In this document: positions 1-64,000 of the stretch, in pieces
Layout: each line of letters begins with the position of its first letter
Position numbering within the stretch: the first letter of the stretch is position 1
Source: Glandiceps talaboti
Taxonomy: Eukaryota; Hemichordata; Enteropneusta; Spengelidae
NCBI RefSeq assembly: GCF_964340395.1
Contig: NC_135560.1
Coordinates: 17,779,098 to 17,843,097 of the forward strand
Length of the DNA stretch: 64,000 nucleotides
Direction: 5' to 3'
The notes under the pieces: generated by a model
Databases searched by the model: none
Seen by the model: the letters and a program-made list of their open reading frames with translations, nothing else
What the model was told of the DNA's origin: nothing
Made by a program: the position numbers and the translations under genes

Positions 1-3000
1 ATAACGGTAACATCAAAATGTTTGAATCACATCCCAGGAGATATAAAGTATATCATCTTTCCAGTGCTGGGAATAACACGACTAGAAAAACCATGAGATG
101 CATATTGCATCTCAATCAATCATCTTTACTTCCAGTGGCATAAACGGGATATCTGGTGTTTTTCTCACTATGTCCAATGGTATCTTGAACAATTTTACCA
201 AGTGTTTTCAGCTTTTGACGATGAAAACACATATGTAAGTAATGCATGAGTTTTTTAGCCTGTAGGTCAGTTGATGATTTGAAACTTTGCACCCCATTTA
301 TTAACCTACAAATCACTTACAGTAGATTGGTTCATCAGGCTCCTACGGTCCCTTTATAGATTTTTGTTTCATCACCTTGTACTGGTTACCATGACAACCA
401 ATTTTACTCCTTGTGCCAAAATTTGCCTGTAGATCTACAGTAGAACATGAGTATGTGAGAAAGATCACTTATTTCTATTCCTTGTCAGATAAATCATATT
501 TTATATAACACTTCTTGTTTGATGTAATGGGCTCACATATGAAGTCGTTGAGTGCAAATTGAAGGCATGGCCGTGATAGTGCAAGATGTCTTTCTATATT
601 TTCACTCCAAGTTTACCAATTCTAATGTTGTTTGCCTCCCAGGCATCTCAAAAGTATGATTACTGATGTGTGTTTGGTGTGAGAAGTCATGCACAATACA
701 GGAAAGAACACCTGTTTCTCTCAGATATGAAACTCAGGATATCAACTTGCAGCTAAAATCGAACTCTTTCTTTTTTTGAATAGTAGTACTGCATGGCTTT
801 GGTACCAAACTGAATCATTATTCATAATGTTACATGATCGTGTTTTGAGTTGTTTTCTGAGCAGTCACTTGAGTAATGTATTCATTTCAAATTATCTTTT
901 GTATCGATCCAATGAGTCTAGTTCATAAGCAGTTAGCTTCTATTTGTGCTGTGAGGCAAAGATGTTTATATTTCACTGAATGTGTTTTGTCATGGTTTCA
1001 GAATCCTAGTAATAGAGAAAGGGGAAAATCTGGTTAGACTCGGGTATAGTTGCCATAATTTAAGTGGGAACCATGGTAAAATGACTTCAAAAACTTGCTG
1101 ACAGGTAGAGTGTACCTACTTACTGACCTTTAACAAAAACACTGGTAGGGAATCATGTAAAATAACAGGGGAACTCAGGTAGACTTTTCATAGTACCTAC
1201 TTTTTACCGTTAACAAAAACACTGTTTATTGTCAACTATAAGCGTATTCAGTGAATGTCTTGTGCAAGGAGTGTACTTTGTACGTGTTTAGAAATATTGA
1301 AAAATTTTAATTGGGATGAAAATAGAGTGAGAATTTTTTATATTGTTCTTCTACACTGCATTGCCCTTAGAAAAGAGAGTGCAAAAATTTACGATGAGCA
1401 ACATTGAAATAGAGCACTTTATCTGTATGCTACATTCGTTTATAGCATTCATATCAAGTGTAAAAGTGTACTGTTTCAATTGGTTTATTTCCAAGCCTAG
1501 CATGTGGCCTTTCTAATGTGGTCAATTAGCAAATGAAACAGTATATTTTACATTTACACTTGATATGGATGCTATAATTAACGATTGTGATACATACAGA
1601 CACGTACAGACAACGCTTTACTTTGGTGCTATGGGTTGTAATATTGTCGTCCTTCTGGGATGCATTGCCATAAGAGTGCAAAAGTTTAATATTATTTGTC
1701 CTTCTGGTTTGCATTGCCATTAGAAAAGATAGTTCAAAAGTTTAATATTATTTGCCCTTCAACTGTGTCAACTCTAGTGGTTTCTGAAGTGGGAGTAAAC
1801 CTTCAAAAAAAAAGCAGCACAACACTGTCACTGCTGTTTATATCAGAACGATGCGTAAAACCTATCTATAAAGGTCACGTCATTGCTAATTTGGAGATAT
1901 AACAAGTACAATGTGCATTGGTGAAGGATGAATGGACATCTGTCATTGTCATGGTGTTCACAAAGAATATGATGAATCGACACAGTCATATATGAAAGTG
2001 AAAAAACCTTCCACTTGAGTCATCACTGCTTTCAAATTTATCACTTCCACAGCTTGTTATGTTGAATATGTGTAAAACTATACATATGGGGGAAAGGTAA
2101 CATCCATAACTTGACAGATGAGACTCTGATAATGAGCTCTGAGAGCAGTTTTCTCCCAAGCAGGAAACAACTTGGTTGTCTTTATGATAAGTTTAAAAAC
2201 AACACCTCAAAAACAATTTTTTCCTGTGTCATGATTTAGATTTGTGTATTTCCTTGGGAAATTACCACATAGTGGTGTTCATAAAAGTAAAAGTGTTTTC
2301 TACCGGTATATTTTTGAATGATTTAAATATTTATAAAATATAAAATACCTTGAATGAGGGGAAAATGATCCAAGGTAATGGCCATTGAAATAATTTAAAG
2401 CACAATTTGCAAATTTTTGACTGATTTCCGTAAAGTTAACATATGCTACTCAGTATTTATCTTTGAATCTTTGAAACCTTGTGCTATTAAAATGTGATAT
2501 GGGAAAGCTCTTGATATGTGATGTTCACCCTGTTGCTTTTTGGGGGATAATGTTTACCATACCGGTACAAAAATGTTGCAGTCTTCTACTTCAATACTGA
2601 ACCATACTTAACCATCACTTTCCATCTGTAGAAACCAAACCTGGTATATTGAGGATTAATTACACATGATAATTTATTCAATGACATAATTTTAGTGCGA
2701 GACATATCAACGAAACCCCAATCATGGTTTAAAGGAATAATCACAAATTTCAAAATTTACCATTGGAAATTAAACTGTAAACACATTTTGAACAAGATTA
2801 TTGAGATATTTTTTTTATACTTAAAAATATACTTAGCAACCAATGTTTTTTTACATAAAAAATATAACGGCTCAAATTGATGTATCACAAAATTTTTTGA
2901 TGAGCGATACATATTTTCAAAGTAAGTATGTATAATTTACCATAAATTAGGTTAGGATTACCTTGTATGTCAGTAGTGAAGACACACGTGTTTAATGAAT

Positions 3001-4740
3001 GGGTGAATGCTTTCATGAGAGATGTCTTCAACAAGTTCTTTCAGAACTGAATAGTTCTTTATAGAATCGGTATATATTGTATATTTTACTACAACAAAAT
3101 GTTCACGAGGGTCACCTATTTTTAGTGTTCCTAAAGCAATGTCTCATTATTGTATTGTTTCCAGCGAGTGAATAATTTATAGAAATAACCTCAGAAAAAA
3201 AAATCAGGAACAAAAAAGTACATGTGCTCAGTAAACTCAATTTGTGTATTGAATCGATTATAAATAGCACTTCAAAAGCAGTAAATTTATGCAGACATTA
3301 TAGTACACTAATCAATATGTGTTCATTGCTTTTGTAAATCTATTGTATGTTTGTTCCTTTTGGTCACACTATTCATCAGTAGATATATTAAACCCTAAGG
3401 ACAGTGTGTGTGGAAACTTCCATTTTGTCAATATTTTGATGCAAAAATGATAAAGAATATGCACAAAAAGACTAATATATAACAACCAAAAAGCCCCTCC
3501 TTAAATATTTCTAGTATATGTGTGTGTGATTAATGTCCATTGGCAGTTTGGGCAGGATCTGAATTTCCACCCAAGCTTTTTTGTAAGAGTATCGTTTAAC
3601 ATATAATTTCAGATGATAAAAAATATGACCCATGAAAATGAACCGTGTATTAAACATTAAGTGTTCAATATTCGGGAGGAAATATTCCAGGATAGAAATA
3701 TTTACAGGATAGGATTGATTACAAATGTACTCTCCAGTGATAGTTTAGGTATGATCAGAATTTCAAACCAAGCTTTTTTTTCAGGAATAAAATCTAAAAA
3801 AAAAAAATGTAATATTGAGAGAATACTACCAGATATGCATATTAAATCATTTGAATTGGTGGCGGCAATTTTGTTTTTAGTTCATTTCGAACAATAGAGT
3901 CTGTAAGAAATGCTCATATTTTTATATTGACAGTATGAACATGCTCATGAAATATTTAGTATTTCTGCTATTTTCCTATTAAAATTTAGACTCTTGTAAA
4001 ATTTAAGCAGGTGCATGTATATTTTATTTAAAGGGTTCAACTTCTGTGATGAAAGCCTGAGGAGCAAGTTTTTGATTTTGCATTCCAACCTGCTTTTATA
4101 AATAAATAATATAAGATTGCAGATATTGAAAAGGATAGTGTTCAGATTAGGGAGCGAGTGCCCAATATGATAATGAGCTGTTATACATCAATGTAGCTCG
4201 TATTAAAGTAAAAATGATAATGAGAGATACTAGCTGAAGCCATGGTGATACGTAGATGACATCCATAATAGTTTCTCTGTGATCTATTATACCTACTACA
4301 TTATGTTACATACTACTTTGAATACTTAATGAGAACATATTGGATATGTATACCTATTATCAAACCCACGAGGGACGTTCCTAAATGTGCAAAGTGCAAA
4401 ACAGCAAGATATCCTTGCATTCCTGTGTGACCCAGTTCATCACATGATAATTACAACAGGGAGTGTTATTATAATTTTGACTCATAATGAATTATTGTGC
4501 TTTTCTTCCAGTAGTGTCCAGAGGACTGTGAGCTTTGCATCATCATACGTGCTAAGGGTATTGGTTTATTGCTGCAGTCATCCAGTGTAATTATCGTAGC
4601 CAATACAACGGACGTGCTCATATATCCAACCCCGGTGATTTAAACAAGTATCTGTGTAGTGAGGATCAGTGCTTTGAGATAAGCTAGAGAAACAAGTGCC
4701 ATTACTTCAGTTAGACAAGGAATCGGTTTCATCAGTTACA
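1..4740. other. Upstream region, no gene recognised
   Basis: AT-rich sequence with only short ORFs (up to 78 codons) and no motif I recognise. It could be intergenic, a promoter region for the exon-1 isoform, or an intron of a longer unc-13 isoform that begins left of the window. Minor duplications occur at 1100-1230 (CTTTAACAAAAACACTG) besides the 1340-1760 repeat. Confidence 0.5.
1340..1760. repeat. Three-copy direct repeat with a fold-back between copies
   Basis: Copies near 1345-1390, 1647-1695 and 1699-1755 share TGCATTGCC-TTAGAAAAGA and GAGTGCAAAAGTTTAATATT (first copy diverged). Between the first and second, 1438-1485 and 1530-1580 are inverted (TATAGCATTCATATCAAGTG against the reverse complement TATAGCATCCATATCAAGTG). 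Confidence 0.75.
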
Positions 4741-4742
4741 AT

Positions 4743-4803
4743 ATGTCTGCTAACAGAGCATGAATTAAGTTCTGTCGCTAAGTATCACATGGAGGGAGTA
4801 TAA
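4743..4803 (+). promoter_or_regulatory. Three upstream ORFs before the unc-13 start codon
   Basis: Within 90 nt before the ATG at 4833 are three short upstream ORFs: 4743-4763 (six codons and stop), 4760-4768 (two codons and stop, overlapping the first) and 4789-4803 (four codons and stop). An in-frame TGA at 4818 fixes 4833 as the first usable Met if the leader is unspliced. The start has A at -3 and G at +4, a strong context. An AG at 4826-4827 could also be a splice acceptor, in which case the uORFs would be intronic. The transcription start is unknown. Confidence 0.4.
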
Positions 4804-4832
4804 AAAAGTGCCTTCTTTGAAGTCCAGGAAAG

Positions 4833-55664
<50,832 letters not shown>

Positions 55665-55985
55665 AGTAGCACAAAAATGGATGTTTCTTGGAGAGTGACT
55701 GATTAATAAGCAACAGTCTCACATTGCTCTTTAGGATGCCATGTGATGACTCTTTGCCAGCCAGTATTAAGACCAATTCAATCTTCTTTTGCTTTGGTGT
55801 AAAAAAAAAGCAAACGAGTGTTAAACGTAGATGCAGGACAGCAAGTATGTAAATGAGACAGCGGAGAATTTTTTTTCATCAATCTTCAGTTGTAGAATGA
55901 ACACTGTCAGGATTTGATACAGAGTCCGATAACAATTCTCCTTGCATTCCATTAGCTCTATAAATTGCTCTTGAAAGGAATTTAC

Positions 55986-55991
55986 ATTAAA
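55986..55991 (+). other. Candidate poly(A) signal ATTAAA
   Basis: First hexamer variant after the stop codon (322 nt downstream). The first canonical AATAAA is only at 57680. Either or both could be used; weak evidence. Confidence 0.25.
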
Positions 55992-58414
55992 GAATAACAA
56001 AAGGTGAATCACCTAAGGGTGTTCACAAAACAAGAAGCTATTTGTAAATATATGGTATCTCAGAAATATTATTCTTTAAAAAAAACCAACATTTTTTGCA
56101 CTTTTTTCAATTTTTTTCCAACATGGTGCATTTACGAAATGCCAAGAGCATTTCCTAGTCTGCCAGTCAACTTCAAGTTTTCTCTTTCTTTTGAAAAAGA
56201 ATTCTTTTTCCTCCTTTTTTTCCAGTCACTGCCCTTACAACATACCCAAGTTTCACTAGGGTGCAGCTCTTCAGTTGCTTAGCTTTCTACTTGTGGTCTT
56301 CTTAAAAGTACAAAATATTTACTAGAAGTTGACTTAGTTTGTTGTATTGTAAACGGAAGGATATCGCCATGACTATCTTTAAGTTTGTGATTGTTTTAAA
56401 TTTAACTGCAATAATTTCATCTGATTCATATGCAAATAGAAACCAATCCACAAATCATGTAAGGGTGCTGTGCTCATTTTTGTAGGGTTAAGACCCATAC
56501 AGATGTGTCATCACAAATCATACACAAAAATGGACAGTGACAGCAGTGTGTAGCGTCCTCAACGATGAACCTTTCAGTTTGATAAAGAATGTTAAAACAA
56601 TGAAAAGATAAATTCTCACACCATCATTCAAAATAACTAAGTTTATGAATTATGTTCTCGTGATTGATTTTCCTCTTCCGAGTACAAATTAGGAAACGAA
56701 ATTTCTGTCTCTGTAAAATGTGAAGAGACAGTCATACACAAAAGACCTTGTATATGAGATATTTCAAAGATTGATACTGTACCTTGCCTTATTTCTCAGT
56801 CTCTTGGTATCTTTTCACCACAACAGTAGTTCAGAAGTGTATTTTGTCCTCTTGTTTGCATTTCTCTCACATATTTCGTTTCTTTTTTGAAAATCAAAGT
56901 GATGAGAACTTTCAACTTGCAATATTTTGACTTGAATACTTTGTACTTAGATAAGTTTAGTATGTCTGAAAATTTATATTATATTATTCTAGTTCGTGCA
57001 ATTTATTTATTTGAATTACAGAGTGTAGTTATTCTTTATTTATATTCTTCCGCCATCCTTTTGGTCATGAGTACTCAAGGGTCTGATACTTAGTGTCCGA
57101 TATGTAGAATTATAGTATACATACATATATATTTAATTTATAAACTTAAAGTTACCCTAGCCAGAAGAATAGAATATTTTGTTGAAAAGTATGTATTCAA
57201 ATGTCAAGATCACAGGTCAAAGGTCACACAATACCGTTACTTAAGAATTGGGTATTTTCAGTAGTTTCAGTCGGCATTAGTACCATAGCTTTACTAAGTT
57301 ACTTACAATTTTTTGGGTTTGTTATATTTTTTGAGTATAAAAATAGGTGGTCTGTGTTAAAGTCTGTTTCAGATAATACTGAATCCTAGGAGAAATGTGT
57401 CAGAAAAGGGTAGATGAACAAGCAAGATTTTTGATGATAGTTATTTACAAAGTTATGTTTAGAATTAAAGCATTCATCACTTTTTAAATTTTTCATTTAC
57501 ATTTCATCAACAAAATTTGCTATAAATTCACGTGTAAGTAATTTTACAAATAATTAATTGTACATTGGTAATTTTTTGGAAGTATATATACATATGAAAA
57601 ATTTAGATTAACTCACTTGTCAACTAGGCTGTATGTATATCATTTACAGTTATCACATCAAGTTACACATATCGTTAAAAATAAACTCTGGTAGTTAGAT
57701 TTACAACGTGAAGTAAATTGAGTAGCCGACAAAATCTGACCTGCACAATTTATAGTCATGCAGTCAGTTTAAGGGTCCCTTGCCCAATAGATTTACAACC
57801 TGATGAAGTAAAAATCTGATCTGCACAATATTTAAGGTTCCCTCGAATGTGCAATTTATAGTTGTGCACTCAGTTTAAGGTTCAGAGTGGGCTGTGTGCA
57901 CTCTCATCTCTGAGCATGGCACCAGTAACGGTCATATAGCTTTAATTTTTGAAAGTTTTTTTAAATATTCATGTCCCGGAGCACTATAATGTCATTTTGA
58001 ACTTCTGAGTCGGATGAATTACAAACAATTTTTCTTCTGAAAGTCATGAATCAGAATCCAATTCATTTGGAATATTTAGTAAGCTTTTCAGACTGTCAGA
58101 AACATGTATGTCATAAACAAGTATATGCATTATGAACAAGCAATCTAAAAGATTGATAGTTCAGTAGCAGAGATGAGAGTTGACATGAAGGCAGATGGAG
58201 ATACCGTAGCCAGAGAGCAGCACACTCTGTACTCTTCCCTTCTGCACCCCTGTAGAATAATGAAACCAATGAGGAGCAATGTCACAGACTACCAGACATG
58301 ACAATTTCCAAAACTTGAATATTTTGACAAAACTCTGTGGAGTTCTAAGGTCACATCTGCTGAAAGTGTACAGTCTGGTAGCTCAAGTTCACGGCCGATT
58401 TTCTCCTGTCATCT

Positions 58415-58468
58415 CCATATATGGTCATCACAGCCAACAATGCAAAACCCATATCACTCCATATATGG
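58415..58468. promoter_or_regulatory. Two consensus CArG boxes
   Basis: CCATATATGG at 58415-58424 and 58459-58468, each followed by T(C/A)ATCACA. They match the SRF consensus CC(A/T)6GG. No adjacent gene start is visible, so function is unknown. Confidence 0.35.
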
Positions 58469-60899
58469 TAATCACATGATACAAGATGGCCATCATGCTT
58501 ATTCACCAGTCTCAGTTTATAAAAGCGATCATGTTAACAACAGGTTGTTGTAATTAAATATCATACAATGTGCAAAATTGTGAGCCGCACTGGCAGATAA
58601 TCTAATCCTTACTTAGTCTGTAAGATTTGACATTTGTACCATGTTATCAGCTACCACTTACATCTGTACTAAACTGTGGGTCTGTGCCTGCAGGATCAAA
58701 AGATTTAGTCCACGGCTTGGACTTCTGATTAGAAGGTAAAACACATCATTATGTAGATTAAAATCAAACAGACAGAAAAGTTTCCGCTTCTGATGACAAG
58801 TATGATTGTTATTATGATGATACTTGTCAGTTGTTTGGACTGGCAGAAACTAATGTTTACTGTTGATGTAGCATAGATTGGCTGCAACCAAATTAGGTTG
58901 CACTGGGCAGGATACTGGGCAGTTTAGTACAGTCATGGTTTAGAAACAGTCTAAACCTTACTTTTATGCATAAAAGTTGCTAGTAGAGTTTTATGATACA
59001 AATGTTCTACATTTTCAATTTCAAATAGAGTTACTGTGATCTACACAGTCATATCTATATGTACTTACCATTGTTGACAAGTGAATTAATTTTAGTACGT
59101 AGGTACGTTAACCGACATCGTGGTCATTTATTGGTATTAGAGTATACTGCAGTCACACAGCGTTCAGCCAGTCTGACATTACGGGTGTTAATTGATGACA
59201 GACAATATCCACCAAACCAAAAGCTGTGCTTTTCAAATTATTATCTAATTGTTTATTGCCATAGTATTTATACTAATAGCACCATAATTCAGTTATAAAA
59301 TAAATCCAAGTAATAATTTTCATCAGTTGGAAAGAATATTTCACTACCAGTGGACACATTTGCACATTACTTTGGAAAAATTCTTAAATATTCTTAAGTA
59401 CAGAGCAATACTCGATTTCTGCTTTAAATGTTTGTTATTTTGAATCGTGATGATTTTCATTATGTGATGGTGTAGTTTAAAGTCAGTGTAAGCAGCCATT
59501 TTTGAACCCTGATGTGTTGACCTTTGATCTCAGCCACATAAGAGTCAAAGGTCATCAAACATGAGGTCATCTCCATGGCAATATATCGTAGCCAGTGGTC
59601 CATGTCATTTTAGCAGGGATAAATACATGTGCCTTTTTTTCAAAATGTCCGAAATGAAAACCTTCTCAACCCTCTTTTCATATTTCTATATGTATTCAGT
59701 GGTACGCTACATATTAGCTTTCTCAATTCCTCCTCTCAAAACTGATCTGCCATGTGGAACAGAAATTGATGGACGAGGCAAAAATGTTGTGAGTCTTCTA
59801 GTCATTTTTAATCTAGGTTTACACAATTTCCACTTTGATGGTCACATTAACTTTTCAGGTACTGAAAAACCATTGCCAAAATTTATCACAATCTGACTTG
59901 AAACAAAAAAAAAATGTTACTTATATGTATAATTGGATGTACTTATTTCTTTATTTTCAAATGAAATTAAAGACAGCATTCAAAATCCAAAAGACAGCTG
60001 AGTTTCTCTACCATTCACACATTGTAACAAACCATCAAACACTTAAAATGAAATATCTCGTGTCCATGCAAGCACCTATAAAAAACATTTCCGAGGATTT
60101 GAACATCCTTAGTGCCAACAGACAATTTTTAATATCCAAACTTAATGCGTACAACAATTTCTGTTCCTTTTGGCATAACATTGTAAATAAATAGCACAGT
60201 CAGTGTAGAGTCAAATCTAGATTTTTTTCAAGTTTGATACTGTACGTAGTCCTGTACTTCTCACCATACATGAAAAGTTCAGTTATGGCAAGCATACTCA
60301 TTTCATATTTATGCTATCCTGGTGTTCGATGCCAGAACTGAACTTCTCATGCAGTCAATAATAAATTTTGATCAAAAACAAAAAAACAACAAATCTTTTG
60401 TACATTTAATATTTGTCAGTGGTGAATCACTACATAACTAAAAAGTGATATTTATTTCCAATAATTCATACTTCTTAGCCTATAGTTAGTACGAAATTCA
60501 ATATATGTATTAGGTATATTGTATCATGTAGGTGTCCCGATCTGTATTTCATTATTTTGGGATTAGAATTTGAGGGGTTCCATTTTTCACTTTGGATGAC
60601 AGTTATTTTATTTTTTGTTTGATTTGTACAAAATCTAATAAATATCATAACATTGCCACAAGATTGTTGACTAGATTTCTTGTACCTTTCTTCTTATATA
60701 TTCATGTGTGTAGTTTCATCACAATATTGACTTTGTGGATAGATGGGTGTTTCTACTGTTTCCCTTTGTCTGTGTCTTTAGCTCTCTCGCTCTTTCTCTC
60801 TCACACTCTCATTCTCGCTCTCTCCCTTTCCTCTTTTTAGCACAACTGAACTAATAAGGTTCAGTAGTGCTATAGGCATGGTGTGGTATCTGTGTGTGT

Positions 60900-61890
60900 G
60901 TGTGTGTGTGGACGACTTAAACTCAAAAACTGCCAGACCGATTGTCTTGGTATTTCGAGGGGACATTACTTTTGGTGTCTAGTTGGGAAATTGTTCAAAG
61001 CAAAATGATCACATTACAGGTATGTGATTTGGGTCAAAAATGTCATTTTTTGATCAAAAAACATAAAATCCAAAACTACTGGGCAGATAGGTCTGAAATG
61101 TGGTGGGAACATTCTTTGGGGTGTGTAAATTAAGATTTGTTCATAACATGATGATTCCACCAGTAATATGCAAATTAGGGTTAAAATGTGTCGTTTTGGT
61201 CGAAAATCTTTCACTCCAAAACTACAGGGCAGATTGGGCTGAAATTTAATGGGGATGCATCTGGGGATATATAGATTAAGAAATATTAAGCATATAATGA
61301 TCTCATCAGTGATATGCAAATTAGGTCAAAAAATGTTAATTTTAGTCAAAACTTGTATTTCAAATAGTACTTGGTTAGTAAGACTGAAACTTGGTGAGTT
61401 GTTTCTAGAAGTGTTATTCTGCAGATTTCCTTCAAAACATTATGACACAATTGGCCCCAGCAACCATGACCTTAGCAACAACCAAATGCCAGTGGTAAAA
61501 GCACATTATCTGGTAGGCAGGTGAGTAAACATTCAAAAAATGTATGCAAATATCCCTAGCAACCATGACCACACCCATAGCAACAGCCAAATGGGATTGT
61601 CTTTCACAAAAATAACTCTTAGACAAGTGAACATTCAAAAAGTGTATGCACATATGACCAGCAACAAGACCACGCCCATGGCAACAGCCAAATAATTGCA
61701 TATATTGCAGACACCAGGGATTAAGACAAATGAATAATCATTCAAAATATGTTTGCAAATATACCTAGCAACAAAACCACACCCATAGCAACAGCCACAT
61801 GATGATGTATATCACAAAGATAATGTCAGAGATTCGACCATTCAAGAAATGTGTGCAAATATGTCTAGCAACATGACCAGAAGATTGTCT
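60900..61890. repeat. Composite dispersed repeat
   Basis: 60900-61330 holds about three diverged ~140-170-bp units around CAAAACTACNGGGCAGAT and GATATGCAAATTAGG. 61430-61890 holds about four ~106-bp units with TATGCAAATATNCCTAGCAAC, ACCACACCCATAGCAACAGC and a CATTCAAAAA-TGTATGCA junction. Preceded by a GT run (60890-60910). Probably non-coding mobile-element-derived sequence. Confidence 0.8.
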
Positions 61891-64000
61891 GACAAGATTA
61901 ACACAGTTGTTTGAAATTACAGTTTGTAGAATGCTGCAATATCTTGTCTGACGAGAAAACTAACACAGTTGTCTGAAATTAGAGTTTGTAGAATACAGCA
62001 ATATCTTGTCTGATGAGATCAACATATTGTAGAATGCTGTTATATCTTGTCTGATGAGATTAGCACAGTTGTTTGAAATTACAGTTTGTGGAATGCTGTA
62101 ATATTTTGTCTGACGAGAAGATTAACACATTTGAAGAGTTTGTAGCATGCAACAATATCTTATCTGACGACAAGATTAATATAGTTGTTTGAAATTAATG
62201 GTACTATATAGTGTTTGTAGAATGCTGTAATATCTCGTCTGAGATGATTAACACAGTTGTTTGAAATTACACAATTTGTAGAACATAGCAATATCTTGTC
62301 TGACGAGAAGATTCACAGTTGTTGAAATTAATGGTATAATAGAGTTTGTAGAATGGTGCAATATCTTGTCTGGTGAGAAGATTAACACAGTAGTTTCAAA
62401 TTAATGGTACCATACAGAATTTTATAGAATGCTGTAATATCTTGTCTGACAAGAAGATTACTAGTAACACAGTTCTCTGAAATTACAGAGTTTGCAGAAT
62501 GGTGCAATATCTTGTCTGACGAGAAGATTAACAGTTGTTTGAAATCACAGTTTGTAGAATACTCATATACTGTAATGTAATACCTTGTCCAACAAGATTA
62601 ACAGTTATTTAAAAAATTATGTATATAGTATATATAGATAGTTTATTTGCAATAGAGGTCACAGGCCCAAAGAGCTTCTACAACACAAAATATACAGTTT
62701 AGAAAAAATACTGGAAGCACTGTATGAAACTTAGATTCTCATTTTGAAATTACAGTTTGTAGAGTGCTGTAATACCTTGTCTGAGGTAAACACAGTTGTT
62801 TGAAATTACAGAGGTTGTAGAATGCTGTAATACCTTGTCTACCGAGGTAAACACAGTTGTTTGAAATTACAGAGGTTGTAGAATGCTGTAATATCCTGTC
62901 TAACAAGGTAAACAGTTGTTTGAAATTACTGAGGTTGTAGAATGCTGTAATATCCTGTCTAACAAGGTAAACAGTTGTTTGAAATTACAGAGGTTGTAGA
63001 GTGCTGTAATACCTTGTCTGAGGTTAACACAGTTGTCTGAAATTACAGATTGTAGAATGCTGTAATACCTTGTCTGACAAGAAGAGTAACACAGCTGTCT
63101 GAAATTAGTTTGTAGAATTCTCTAATATCTTGTCTGACGAGAAGAATAACACAGTTGTTTGCAATTACAGAGTTTGTTGACTGCTGTAATATCTTGTCTG
63201 ACAAGAGGATTAAGTTATTTGAAATTAATGGTACTATGAAGTGTTTGTAGAATGCTGTAATATCTTGTCTGAGAAGATTAACAGTTGTTTGAAATTAGAG
63301 CTTGTAGAATGCAGCAATATCTTGTCTCAGTGACGAGAAGATTAACAGTTGTTTTATTTAATGGTACTATATAGTGTTTGTAGAGTGTGTAGTGAGAAGA
63401 TTAACACAGATCTCTGAAATTGCAGTTTGTAGAGAAGATTAGCAGTTGTTTGTAATTAATGGTAGGATATGTTTGTAGAATGCTGTAATATCTTTGACTA
63501 TCGAGAAGATTAACACAGTTGTTTGTAATTAATGGTACAACATTACAGCTTGTAGAATGTTGTCTGACGAAATTAACAAAGTTGTCTGAAATTACAGAGT
63601 TTGTCGAATGCTGTAACATCTTGTTGGATGGGAAGATTAACACAGTTGTCTGAAATTAGAGTTTGTAGAATGCTTTAATATATTGTCTGGCAACAAGATC
63701 AAGTTATTCGAAATTAATGGTACTATATAGTGTTTGTAAATGCTGTAATATCATTGACTTTTGAGAAGATTTACACAGTTGTTTGTAATTATGGTACGAC
63801 AGTGTTTAGAATGCTGTAATATGTTGTCTGACGAGAAGATTAACACAGACCTCTGAAACTGCAGTTTGTAGAATGCAGTAATATCTTGTCTAATGAGAGC
63901 TTAACAGTTTAGTCTGATGAGAAGATTAACACCTGTTTGAAAAGTTTGTAGAATGCTGTAATATCTTGTCCTTGATTAACACAGTTGTTTGAAATTACAG
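61890..64000. repeat. 64-bp satellite-like tandem array, runs off the window
   Basis: Unit GAATGCTGTAATATCTTGTC, TGACGAGAAGATTAACACAG, TTGTTTGAAATTACAGAGTT, TGTA. More than 30 copies with substitutions and deletions. It is interrupted at about 62610-62750 by unrelated sequence (AGTTTATTTGCAATAGAGGT...). The array is still in progress at base 64000. Confidence 0.95.

Larger units (their letters stand above)
55665..60900. other. 3' UTR and/or intergenic sequence, no gene recognised
   Basis: AT-rich. ORFs of up to 119 codons (56004, 59059, 59561, 59835) show no known motif and no start context or splice structure that I can support. A duplicated block (AAATCTGACCTGCACAATTT, AGTTTAAGG) lies at 57725-57880, and two CArG boxes at 58415 and 58459. 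The unc-13 3' end is not fixed by the sequence. Confidence 0.6.

Noticed and set aside
4799-4806. TATAAAAA just upstream of the unc-13 start codon, possible TATA box
   Set aside because: It would put transcription start within a few bases of the ATG, leaving almost no leader; more likely leader or intron sequence.
59561-60194. Overlapping 111- and 119-codon ORFs downstream of unc-13
   Set aside because: No motif, no coding-like composition, overlapping frames; best explained as chance in AT-rich sequence.

Overview
The window is a piece of an AT-rich animal nuclear genome. It carries one recognisable gene, on the + strand: an unc-13 (Munc13) homologue, the presynaptic vesicle-priming factor. 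The gene is split into many short exons (33 to 960 nt) with GT-AG introns. Its protein is very close to animal Unc13 over the C1, C2B, MUN and C2C modules. The sequence falls between vertebrate Munc13 and arthropod Unc-13. With the long introns, minisatellites, MITEs and SINE-like repeats, this suggests a non-vertebrate bilaterian, probably a marine invertebrate. I cannot name the species.

Layout. 1-4740: no gene recognised, some small repeats and a fold-back. 4743-4803: three short upstream ORFs just before the first coding exon. 4833-55664: 28 exons that I can join in frame with consistent phases (4,884 nt including stop, 1,627 residues). Exon 1 is an acidic, low-complexity N terminus with no C2A domain, so this looks like an alternative (short/medium) N-terminal isoform; a long form would have to start left of the window. 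Exon 6 carries C1 (residues 459-508, all eight zinc ligands and the Munc13-type Trp). Exons 8-10 carry the Ca2+-binding-type C2B. Exons 11-25 carry the MUN domain. Exons 26-28 carry C2C. 55665-60900: 3' UTR and/or intergenic sequence without a gene I recognise. 60900-64000: a composite dispersed repeat, then a 64-bp tandem array that runs off the right edge.

The most interesting signal is a set of unannotated-looking in-frame cassette exons inside the unc-13 introns. The intron between C1 and C2B (25309-33417) holds three candidates of 21, 108 (or 90) and 54 nt. All are stop-free in the required phase, flanked by AG and GT, and multiples of three. Together they could insert up to 61 residues between the DAG-binding C1 and Ca2+-binding C2B domains. 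A further 21-nt microexon (43877-43897) lies in the MUN domain just before the conserved NLHF motif, and a weaker 24-nt one lies before C1. A second unusual feature is an intron whose 5' splice site has been tandemly duplicated, with seven GTAAGT-bearing copies in about 260 bp.

The introns are loaded with repeats: a 32-bp minisatellite with a 256-bp higher-order period, two copies of one TA-flanked inverted-repeat MITE, several other fold-backs, tRNA-like SINE copies, and a fold-back next to a hammerhead-like motif. All of these would be transcribed in unc-13 pre-mRNA.
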